Part shown: positions 8,663-15,770 of the stretch, piece by piece | Position numbering within the stretch: the stretch's first letter is position 1 | Layout of the letters: every line of letters starts with the position of its first letter | Assembly: GCA_011523655.1 (NCBI GenBank) | Contig: WTGH01000053.1 | Span: 1-37,840, forward strand | Direction of reading: 5' to 3' | Length of the DNA stretch: 37,840 nt | Source: Rhodospirillaceae bacterium | Lineage (GTDB): Bacteria > Pseudomonadota > Alphaproteobacteria > Bin65 | Program-made: the position numbers and the translations under genes | Notes under the pieces: generated by a model | What the model was told of the DNA's origin: nothing | The model's database searches: none | The model's input: only the letters and a program-made list of their open reading frames with translations

Positions 8663-9199
8663 CTATCGCCGGGTTTCCTCGACCGTATCCGGGATTTCGG
8701 ATTCCGAGCCCGCCAGGGGCCGGCCGCGCCTGAAGTCCCGAAACACGCCAGCGACGACCAGCGCCTGGACCGGCAGGCAGAAGGCCAGCAGCGCGGTCGA
8801 AACGACCCAGCTCGGCCAGACCGGAATTTTGAGAAGCCAGGTATATTGCCCGTGCTCGACCAGCTTGGCCGTATAGCGCCCGACTTCCCAGACGATTCCG
8901 GCCATGACAAGCAGGGCGGCGACCTGGCCGAACAGTTCCACCATCTGCCCGGCCCGGGGGTTCAGCCACCGCCCCAGGAAGCGGATGGAAATGTTCTGCA
9001 GGGTTGCGAGCGTCACCGGAAAACAGGACGCGACGATGACGGGCGTCAGGATTTCCAGAAGGTCGTTCAGGCCGTAAATCGGCGCATTGAAGACCGTTCG
9101 CGTCAGCGCGTCGGCCAGAATGGCGGCGGACATCGACAGCAGGCAGACCAGCCCGAGGACCGCCGAAAGATTTCCGGCGGTCCCGATCAGTCGAATCAT
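8663..9199 (-). CDS. TRAP transporter small permease subunit (DctQ type)
   Basis: A 178-residue membrane protein with four hydrophobic segments (about 5-30, 45-67, 86-106 and 125-155), the DctQ layout. The segment SMSAAILADALTRTVFNAPIYGLNDLLE and the following VTLATLQNISIRFL match the family, which usually has a short amphipathic piece between spans two and three. The ATG at 9199 gives MIRLIGTAGN; an upstream TTG at 9226 is in frame but unlikely. It lies 59 bases after the binding-protein stop, and its stop TAG overlaps the possible ATA start of the large subunit. It helps couple the periplasmic receptor to the large permease. Confidence 0.92.
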   Translation of the reverse strand: MIRLIGTAGNLSAVLGLVCLLSMSAAILADALTRTVFNAPIYGLNDLLEILTPVIVASCFPVTLATLQNISIRFLGRWLNPRAGQMVELFGQVAALLVMAGIVWEVGRYTAKLVEHGQYTWLLKIPVWPSWVVSTALLAFCLPVQALVVAGVFRDFRRGRPLAGSESEIPDTVEETRR

Positions 9200-9258
9200 T
9201 CGCCGGCCCCCATACTCTATTCGCAAATGTCAGGGCGCCGGACGGGGCAGGTCAGGCG

Positions 9259-10293
9259 TCACTTCGCGCCGCGCGCCGCCTTGATGGCGGCCAGCACCTC
9301 CCGGTAAAGATTGACGCCCTTGGCGTTGGCCTTGTCGTGCTTCGCGACGATGGGCGCGAGCAATTCCCGGGCCTTGGCGACGGTCGCCTGATCCCATTTA
9401 TGGATCGTGTGGCCGCCGCCGGACCGGAGCTTTTTCACCGCACCGTCGCGCTGCCGGTCGAGACCCTCTCCGAGGATACGGGTCAGCCATTCGCCGGAGT
9501 ACTTGTCGAAGGCCGCCTTCGCCTTGGCCGGCAGTTTCTCGTAGGTGTCGCGGCGCATCGGGAAAATCACCGCGACCGATCCGAGCTTCAGGTCGAAGTT
9601 GTGATGCTGTGCGGCGTCGGCGATGCGAAACGTGTAGACGTTGCTTGCCGACATCAGCGTCCCGTCGATCACGCCGCGGCTGATGTTCGGGGCGATCCCC
9701 GGGGCGGGAATGTTGCCGACGGGGACGGCGCCAAGCCGCGACACGATCTCGTTCTGGATCGGACCGGCCGCCCGCAGCCGCAGTCCGGCCAGATCCTTGA
9801 TCGACCTGATGGGTTTGGTCGCCGAGACGCCGTACGGACCGGAAATGATGACCCCGACGAGCATCAGGTCGTCGAAATCCGAAAGCAGACCCTTTTCGTA
9901 CAGCTTCCAGGCCGCCAGCCCGGCTTCGACATTGTTCCGCACGAGGAACGGAAGTTCGAAGATCGACAGTTCCGGAAAGCGCCCCGGTGAGTAGGCAACG
10001 ACGACCTCGGCGATGTCCGCGACCTTGTTTTCGACCATGGACAGTTGCTGGACCGGACCCTTGCCCAGGGTGCCGCCGGCGTAGAGCTCAATCTTGAGCG
10101 TGCCGCCGGACGCTTTCTCGACCGCCTTTGCAAACGCCGGAACCGCCACTGCATTGTTCGTGCTCTTCGGCGAAACGAAGCTCGCCCAGCGCAACGTGGT
10201 CACCTTGTCTTCGGCAAATGCGGCCGGCGACACAGCAGCGCCCGCCATCGCTGCGACGCCGAACGCCAACGCCGTGAATTTCAACCTGTACAT
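9259..10293 (-). CDS. TRAP transporter substrate-binding protein (DctP family)
   Basis: A 344-residue periplasmic receptor. A typical Sec signal peptide covers residues 1-28, with a positive start, an Ala/Gly/Val core and likely cleavage after AFA. The mature protein has the DctP pattern: TLRWASFVSPKSTNNAVAVP, then LYAGGTLGKGPVQQLSMVENKVADIAEV, GVSATKPIRSIKDLAGLRLR and NISRGVIDGTL. The conserved Arg in the DLAGLRLR region normally binds a carboxylate, so an organic acid ligand is likely. GGGAGGG (10304-10298) lies four bases before the ATG. The protein is first in the TRAP set and follows the PhnD-like gene after 179 bases, a gap large enough for its own promoter. The ligand is unknown. Confidence 0.95.
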   Translation of the reverse strand: MYRLKFTALAFGVAAMAGAAVSPAAFAEDKVTTLRWASFVSPKSTNNAVAVPAFAKAVEKASGGTLKIELYAGGTLGKGPVQQLSMVENKVADIAEVVVAYSPGRFPELSIFELPFLVRNNVEAGLAAWKLYEKGLLSDFDDLMLVGVIISGPYGVSATKPIRSIKDLAGLRLRAAGPIQNEIVSRLGAVPVGNIPAPGIAPNISRGVIDGTLMSASNVYTFRIADAAQHHNFDLKLGSVAVIFPMRRDTYEKLPAKAKAAFDKYSGEWLTRILGEGLDRQRDGAVKKLRSGGGHTIHKWDQATVAKARELLAPIVAKHDKANAKGVNLYREVLAAIKAARGAK

Positions 10294-10472
10294 TTTTCCC
10301 TCCCGATCGATTGGACAGATTCCTGTTTCCAAAGGATTTCTCCGTGACCTCCGCGTCTGTTTCCGTGAAATAGCATATACACGAATGGCGTAGCCTTGGC
10401 AGCCGCGGACGCGGCCGGGCGGATTTCGCCGATCCGCCGTTGGACCGACGAACCGGCGGCGGGTTTCGTATC

Positions 10473-11285
10473 TTACGCCGGCCGTTCGTATCCCCTTGCG
10501 GTCGCTTCCCGGTTCCAACGCTCGGTCGCCTCGTAGAATCCGGTCTCCGGCAGGACAAATCTTCTTATGGCCAGATCGTCGAGGATTGTCCGCGCAGCCG
10601 GCTTCAGATGGACCCGCACCGCCGCGCGCCGCAATTTTTCGAGTTCGTCTTTCCGTATTCCCGCCGACGCAACGAAGGGCGGAATCGGCGCAGGCTCGGT
10701 TACCGCAATGGTGCGCAGCTTCGCAGCAAGTTCCGGCCGATGGCGTTCGAGCAGCAGATGGAAATAGCCGTCCACGGGACCGACATCGATCTCGTCGTCG
10801 AGCAGCGCATCGACAATACCCATCGGCGACATGTATGGGCCGAGGCTCTCGGAAAACAGCGGTTTGCCCGATTTCAGGAAATGCGGCAGCAGCATTCGTC
10901 TCGGCGCATTGTAGCCTGAATGCGAATGTTCGGTGGTCCAGCCGATCCGGCGCCCGAACAGCTCCTCGAGCGTTGCCGCCGCCTCGTCGCGCCGCACGAC
11001 CATGTCGGTCCAGTAGAGCGGCCGGTCCCCGCAACAGGGATGATCGGGAACCGGCGCAGCGACCAGACCGGGCTGCGGTTTCGCGCGCCAGAACGGCCAG
11101 CCGCACATTTGCACGAGACCCATGTCGGGGCGGTTCCACAGGTCCGCCATGGGCGCCGGAGCGGCATGGTCCAGAATATCGAGGGAAACCCCGGAATCGT
11201 CCGAGATGTGCGTCACCAGTTCGTTCCAGAGCCGGCGGCACCGCTCTCCCACCCCATACATTCTGGTATTGGCAATCAGCTGCAT
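10473..11285 (-). CDS. PhnD-like phosphate/phosphonate-type binding protein
   Basis: A 270-residue protein of the periplasmic-binding-protein type 2 fold, closest to the PhnD-like family found as ABC-transporter receptors. Supporting segments are LIANTRMYG at the start, GWTTEHSHSGYNAPRRMLLP, SPMGIVDALLDDEIDVGPVDGYFH and TIAVTEPAPIPPFVAS near the end. There is no signal peptide, and no ABC permease or ATPase lies nearby, so a cytoplasmic or sensory role is as likely as transport. The ATG at 11285 fits the fold; the frame extends upstream to a TTG at 11354. It leads the minus-strand run with the TRAP genes, which suggests it may handle or sense the same solute. Confidence 0.82.
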   Translation of the reverse strand: MQLIANTRMYGVGERCRRLWNELVTHISDDSGVSLDILDHAAPAPMADLWNRPDMGLVQMCGWPFWRAKPQPGLVAAPVPDHPCCGDRPLYWTDMVVRRDEAAATLEELFGRRIGWTTEHSHSGYNAPRRMLLPHFLKSGKPLFSESLGPYMSPMGIVDALLDDEIDVGPVDGYFHLLLERHRPELAAKLRTIAVTEPAPIPPFVASAGIRKDELEKLRRAAVRVHLKPAARTILDDLAIRRFVLPETGFYEATERWNREATARGYERPA

Positions 11286-11529
11286 CACGCGACCGCCGAG
11301 GCCGGAGAAATTCCGGGGATCCGCCACTCTAGTCCGATCTCCCGGATGGATCAATTCGACCGGGGCGACGGGTGACGTGCGAGTTCGTGTATCGGCGCCG
11401 GGAGTGAGAAACCGGTCACGGGGGCGACACTATGGACCGGTTACATGGGTAACAGCGTTTTCGGTTCGTTTCGCATCCGGGCGGCCCGGCCGGGCCATCA
11501 TCGGGAAGAGCGGGGACCGCCGGCCCCCG
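11286..11529. other. Intergenic region, no gene; possible mobile-element scar
   Basis: A 244-base gap between the double CoA-transferase gene and the PhnD-like gene. It contains ACCGGT twice (11411-11416 and 11436-11441) and the inverted pair GTTAC/GTAAC (11440-11453), in a stretch that looks like the outer end of an insertion sequence. There is no transposase. The promoter of the PhnD-like gene should lie in the first 80 bases, but I cannot point to convincing boxes. Confidence 0.4.
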
Positions 11530-14067
11530 TCACGTCGGGAGGTAGCGCGCCAGGACGGACCAGCCGTCCCGGGCGGCGCCGCTCGCCATGAGGCCATCTA
11601 TCTCCTCTGCCGAATGTCCCGCCCCGGCGAGCACTTCGGCGGTGTGGGCGCCGGGCAGGGGCGCCGGGGCGAGATGCCGGACGGCCGCCGCTTCGGGGCG
11701 CACCCAGGTCGGCAGGGGCAGGGTCGTGGGATGGCCGGAGGGATGCGGACCTCGGCGCAGGGTTATGGAGCCGCTGCTCATCCAGTTGGAGCGCCCGTCC
11801 GCTGCCTCCGCCGCGTCCACCGTGCGGTCGGCGCGGATGCCGGCGAGCGTCCGGAGCGCAGCCGCCCCGGCGCCCGGTATTTCCGCGAGCCGGGCCTGGA
11901 TCTTTGCGGTCGGGAGTCCGCGCACGGCATCCGCGATCGCATCCGCCGAGCCGTCCGCAGCACCGACCCCCTGCGCGAGCCGGGCGGCGTCGCCGGGGCG
12001 GCAGCCGATCCAGGCCCAGCCGTCGGCCGTCTCGTAGAGGCGCTGTTCGGGGCCTTCGCCCGTCGCCTGCTGGCCGGACGGCTCCGCGCCCGGGCCGATG
12101 CCGTCCCAAGCGACCATGTGGGGGAACTGGACCAGTTGCGCAGCCATCGCGAGCGAGGTGCGGACATAGCTGCCGCCCTGCCCGCGCGCCCGCGCCAGCA
12201 GCGCCTGGGCGATGCCGGCCGCCGTCGAGAAGCCGGTGATATAGTCGACGCAGGAGGCGATGGCGTGCATGACCGGCTTGTCCGGCCCGGCGCCGTACCG
12301 CGCCATGATTCCGGTCGCCGCCTGGAGCACGGGATCGAAGGACGGATCGTCGTCCCAGGGGCCGGGCGCCATTCCCGTCCAGCCGCCGATCTGGGCGGAG
12401 ACAATGGCGGGGTTGATCGCGGCAAGCTGATCGTGCGCGATGCCGAGGGACCGGGCGGACCGGTCGAGAAAGTTGTGCAGGACAACGTCCGCGCCCGCGA
12501 CCAGCCGTGCAAGGGCGGCCTTCCCCGCATCGGACTTGAGGTCGAGCACCGCGGCGCGCTTGCCCTGGTTGACGTCGACGCCGAACCACATGGTCGCGTA
12601 GGGCCCGGCCTGGGGCGCCGGCGGATCGATGCGGATGACGTCCGCGCCGTGTTCGGCGAGGGTGCGGCCCGCGGCGGGGCCGGCGACGATGTTCGAGAAA
12701 TCGAGCACCCGGACGCCTTCGAGCATTCCTCGCGACGGTAAGTCTGCGTCCGCGTCAGGCCCCTTACCCGCGGGGTCCGGCCGCTCCATCGGCGGGGCCA
12801 GCCAGGCGAAATCTTCCGCGGCGGCCGTGCCCGCCCGGAGCCCCGGCGAGCGAACCGCCGCGTTCTCGATCGACAGGAACCGCCCCGGCTGGCGCACCGG
12901 GCCCCGGACCGGATCGTCGAGGTCGGCGGTGATCCCCGCCTCGAGGACGGCCGGGTCGGCCAGCCATTCGGCGCTCGTCCGGACCATCGACGCCGGCACG
13001 TTGGCGGCGCGCATTGTCGCCTCCCATTCTGCCGCCGGGCGGGTCTTCACCGCCTGCGCGATGAGTCCGATCAGCCGCTTGCGCCACGCCGGGGTCAGGC
13101 TCGCCGCCTTGTTCACATTGTTGCCGGCGTCGTGCTCCGTATAGGGGGTCTCGCTCACCATCCCCTCGGCAATGACCCGGTCGTAGACGCCAATGGCCTG
13201 GAGGAAGGCGCGGTTCTGGTAGACGTGGTCGGGGGCGCAGACGAAGAGGATCCGGCCGTCCGCGCATTCGTAGAAGTTGATCGTCGGGTTGGCGTGCCCC
13301 CGGACATACTCCGCGATCCGGGCGACATGGTCTTCGCTCATGCGGCCGCTCAGGTCGCGCAGCGCGGGGAACACGAGATCGAGCACGGCGTTGTCGATCG
13401 GCGGGAAGTTGTAGCGCGCGGGCTGGCCCTCGATCTTGCAGGTGAGCAGCGCCATGGCCGCCATCACGCAATCGGCCAGCGGCACCTCGATATGCTGGCC
13501 AAGGCCGGTGCGCTGCCGCCTGTAGAGCCCGAGCGAGGCGGCGAGGCTGCCGAGCACGCCGCCATAGGCCGACGCCATGGGGATGGCCGTGTAGACCGGC
13601 CTGCCGAGCAGGGCACCGAGGGGGCTGATGTCGGAATAGACGCCGACGGCGGCGCAGACGGTTCCCTCCCAGGCCGGGACGTCGCGCATCGGGTCGCCCT
13701 CGGCGAAGCCGGGCAGGGAGATATGGACGATGCCGCTGCGTTCGCTGCCGAGCGCGGCGTAGTCGAGCCCGAGCGCGGCGGCGGCGCCGGGGCGCATGTT
13801 CTCGATCACGACGTCCGCCTCCGCGGCCCGCTCGCGGCAGAGGCGTTGTCCCGCTCCGTCCTTGAGGTCCAGTTCGACCAGACGCTTGCCGCGATCCAGC
13901 AGCGGATCGACGGCGTGGGCCTCGCGGCCGGGCCGCACGATCTCGACCACGTCCGCCCCCTGGTCGGCCAGCAGCATGGCGGCGACCCGGCCGGGCCAGC
14001 GCGTGCCGAGATTGAGGACGCGAACGCCCGCCAGCGGCGCCGCGCGATCCGGTGTATCGGTGGTCAT
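11530..14067 (-). CDS. Tandem two-domain CaiB/BaiF (class III) CoA-transferase
   Basis: An 845-residue protein made of two CoA-transferase family III domains in a row, about 10-425 and 445-845; ordinary members have one of about 400 and act as dimers. Each half begins with the family opening (GVRVLNLGTRWPGRVAAMLLADQGADVVE and GVRVLDFSNIVAGPAAGRTLAEHGADVIR) and has its own K-R-x-x-x-LDLK segment. The catalytic Asp that forms the aspartyl-CoA intermediate (Asp169 in formyl-CoA transferase) appears as Ser166 in the first half (IPMASAYGG) and as Asp608 in the second (SCVDYITG). So probably only the second half is a transferase, and the first is structural. The ATG is at 14067. No clear operon partner; the rhodanese lies upstream on the same strand. 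Confidence 0.93.
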   Translation of the reverse strand: MTTDTPDRAAPLAGVRVLNLGTRWPGRVAAMLLADQGADVVEIVRPGREAHAVDPLLDRGKRLVELDLKDGAGQRLCRERAAEADVVIENMRPGAAAALGLDYAALGSERSGIVHISLPGFAEGDPMRDVPAWEGTVCAAVGVYSDISPLGALLGRPVYTAIPMASAYGGVLGSLAASLGLYRRQRTGLGQHIEVPLADCVMAAMALLTCKIEGQPARYNFPPIDNAVLDLVFPALRDLSGRMSEDHVARIAEYVRGHANPTINFYECADGRILFVCAPDHVYQNRAFLQAIGVYDRVIAEGMVSETPYTEHDAGNNVNKAASLTPAWRKRLIGLIAQAVKTRPAAEWEATMRAANVPASMVRTSAEWLADPAVLEAGITADLDDPVRGPVRQPGRFLSIENAAVRSPGLRAGTAAAEDFAWLAPPMERPDPAGKGPDADADLPSRGMLEGVRVLDFSNIVAGPAAGRTLAEHGADVIRIDPPAPQAGPYATMWFGVDVNQGKRAAVLDLKSDAGKAALARLVAGADVVLHNFLDRSARSLGIAHDQLAAINPAIVSAQIGGWTGMAPGPWDDDPSFDPVLQAATGIMARYGAGPDKPVMHAIASCVDYITGFSTAAGIAQALLARARGQGGSYVRTSLAMAAQLVQFPHMVAWDGIGPGAEPSGQQATGEGPEQRLYETADGWAWIGCRPGDAARLAQGVGAADGSADAIADAVRGLPTAKIQARLAEIPGAGAAALRTLAGIRADRTVDAAEAADGRSNWMSSGSITLRRGPHPSGHPTTLPLPTWVRPEAAAVRHLAPAPLPGAHTAEVLAGAGHSAEEIDGLMASGAARDGWSVLARYLPT

Positions 14068-14108
14068 GTACGCCCTCCTCCCAAAATGCCGAGCCGGTTC
14101 GAACCGGT

Positions 14109-14137
14109 GTAGGGGAGGGTTTCAAATCCTCCCCTAC
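14109..14137. repeat. 29-bp extragenic palindrome, copy 1
   Basis: A palindrome with perfect 10-bp arms: GTAGGGGAGG (14109-14118) and CCTCCCCTAC (14128-14137), with GTTTCAAAT between them. A second copy of the same length, differing at four positions, lies at 21217-21245. Both sit outside genes. Downstream of the rhodanese gene it could fold in the transcript as a terminator or stabiliser, but no T-run follows on the minus strand. Confidence 0.85.
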
Positions 14138-14190
14138 CGTGCCGGCACCGAAACAGAAATCCGGAACCGTAAACGGCGCGGCGCGGCGGC

Positions 14191-14604
14191 CTACCCTTTC
14201 TTCGGCGCGGGCTGCGGCTTTTCCTCGACCGGGCCGCCGGCGTCCTTCCAGCCTTTGAAGCCGCCGTCGATATGGGCGACGTTGGTCAGGCCCATCTCCA
14301 GCATCGCCTTGCCGGCGAGCGCGCTGCGCCAGCCCGCGGCGCAGTAGAACACCAGCTTCTTGTCGGTCGCGAAGACCTCGCGGTGATAGGGGCTCTCCGG
14401 ATCGACCCAGAATTCGAGCATGCCGCGCGGCGCGTGGACCGCGCCGGGCACCGTGCCCTCGCGCCAAAGTTCGCGGATGTCGCGGATGTCGACGAGCTGA
14501 ATCGAGTCGTCGCCGAAACGGGCGATGGCGTCCTCGACCGTCCAGGTCTCGACCCGGGCGTAGGCTTCCTCGACCAGGGCCTTGATGCCTTTCGTCACCG
14601 GCAT
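14191..14604 (-). CDS. Rhodanese-like sulfurtransferase domain protein
   Basis: A single-domain rhodanese of 137 residues. The active-site loop is CAAGWRS with Cys88, the residue that carries persulfide in this fold. LVDIRDIRELWREGTVPGAVHAPRG is the usual N-terminal signature, and HIDGGFKGWKDAGGPVE the usual end. There is no signal peptide, so it is cytoplasmic. GAAGGAA precedes the ATG at 14604 with normal spacing. It follows tpiA on the same strand after 154 bases, so it may be read from the tpiA promoter. The donor and acceptor of sulfur are unknown. Confidence 0.93.
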   Translation of the reverse strand: MPVTKGIKALVEEAYARVETWTVEDAIARFGDDSIQLVDIRDIRELWREGTVPGAVHAPRGMLEFWVDPESPYHREVFATDKKLVFYCAAGWRSALAGKAMLEMGLTNVAHIDGGFKGWKDAGGPVEEKPQPAPKKG

Positions 14605-14758
14605 GGCTGGGTTCCTTCGTTGCTGGCTGTTTGCGGGATTCGGTCGCTGAATATTCGCCGGCCATCATGGCGCGGCCCGGCGCGCGGTCAACCGGGCGCT
14701 AGCCAAGGCCCGCAATGCCAATCGCCGCGGCGGTTCGCAGTCAAAGGCCTGCGGGCCC

Positions 14759-15502
14759 CTACCCCGCTGCGCGGATGATTTCGCCGAAGGCCTGCGCGTC
14801 CAGGCTGGCGCCGCCGATCAGCAGGCCGCTGACCCCGTCGGCCGCCAGGATATCGGCGGCGTTGTCCGGGCTGACCGAGCCGCCGTACAGGATGGGGCTG
14901 CCTTCGCAGTCCCGTTCGAGCGCGTCGAGCACGCCGCCGAGGATATCGTGCATCCTGGCAATATCCTCGACCGTGGCCGCCTTGCCGGTGCCGATCGCCC
15001 AGACCGGCTCGTAGGCGAGCATCATCGGCCCCTCGGCGTACGGGACCGACCCGAAGACCTGGTCGACGACCGCATCGTCGCCCAGTCCCCTTATGCGTTG
15101 CGCCCGGGTCTCGCCGACGCAGACGATCGGGATCAGCCCGGCCCGGAACGCGGCCCTGGCCTTGTCGTAAACGGTCTCGCTGGTCTCCCTGCGGCCGTGG
15201 CGGCGTTCCGAATGGCCGAGGATGACGTAGCGGCAGCCGAGATCGGCCAGCATGGCGGCGCTGATACAGCTGGTGTAGGCGCCCGCTTCGGCCTCGTGGC
15301 AATCCTGCCCGCCAAGCGCGACCGGCGATCCGGCGAGCACGCCGGCAACCGCGTCGAGCGCGGTGAAGGGCGGGAAGACCGCGACCTCGCAGGCATCGGA
15401 CGCCGCCGCAGCGGCAGCGGCCGCTTCCGCCAGCGCGACGGCCTCGGCGCGCAGGCCGTTCATCTTCCAGTTGCCGGCGATCAGCGGCTTGGCTTTTGTC
15501 AT
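14759..15502 (-). CDS. tpiA: Triosephosphate isomerase
   Basis: Interconverts dihydroxyacetone phosphate and glyceraldehyde 3-phosphate in glycolysis and gluconeogenesis. The 247 residues contain every catalytic landmark: Asn11 and Lys13 in GNWKMNG, His97 in ILGHSERR, Glu165 in the loop AYEPVWAIGTGK, and the phosphate-binding LYGGSV and GLLIGGASL. An alanine-rich helix at 26-34 is unusual but in a tolerant place. The ATG at 15502 is the only sensible start, because the open frame upstream crosses a noncoding repeat. It is divergent from the foldase gene, with 268 bases between, the arrangement common in alphaproteobacteria. Confidence 0.98.
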   Translation of the reverse strand: MTKAKPLIAGNWKMNGLRAEAVALAEAAAAAAAASDACEVAVFPPFTALDAVAGVLAGSPVALGGQDCHEAEAGAYTSCISAAMLADLGCRYVILGHSERRHGRRETSETVYDKARAAFRAGLIPIVCVGETRAQRIRGLGDDAVVDQVFGSVPYAEGPMMLAYEPVWAIGTGKAATVEDIARMHDILGGVLDALERDCEGSPILYGGSVSPDNAADILAADGVSGLLIGGASLDAQAFGEIIRAAG

Positions 15503-15605
15503 CTCGCGACCGGATTTAGCAGGGGCCGCCCGCGCATGCCAGACTCCGGATCGGCCGGCGCCGTTCGCGTGTCCGCCCGCACGGCCGATAAGCCGCCCTA
15601 CCGTG

Positions 15606-15650
15606 CCGAATTGGGCCGCACCGAATCGGGCCGCGCCGAATTGCATCGCG
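15606..15650. repeat. 15-bp imperfect tandem repeat, three copies
   Basis: Three units begin with CCGAAT: CCGAATTGGGCCGCA (15606-15620), CCGAATCGGGCCGCG (15621-15635) and CCGAATTGCATCGCG (15636-15650). The array lies in the 268-base divergent region between tpiA and the foldase gene, which must also hold both promoters. Nothing else in that region was recognised. Confidence 0.85.
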
Positions 15651-15770
15651 TGGATGTGAACGGGTCCGCTTGCCAGCGCCGCGGTCGCATCCCTACATTG
15701 CCGGCAGACCCGGCGCAGCCGCCCCATCCCTTCCGGGCGCGCCCGCGCACAACAACCGGACCCGGCGATT

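Noticed and set aside
6448..8910. Apparent fusion of the desaturase to sequence upstream
   Set aside because: The extra N-terminal part overlaps the TRAP large permease in another phase and resembles no protein. The normal desaturase begins at the ATG near 7347.
10360..10385. A further copy of the TACTATATAGTA palindrome near TAGCATATACACG upstream of the TRAP receptor
   Set aside because: It has no symmetry around the centre and too many mismatches to the consensus.
9259..11241. Apparent N-terminal extension of the TRAP binding protein
   Set aside because: A strong ribosome site and a complete signal peptide at 10293 mark the true start. The extension overlaps the PhnD-like gene in another phase.
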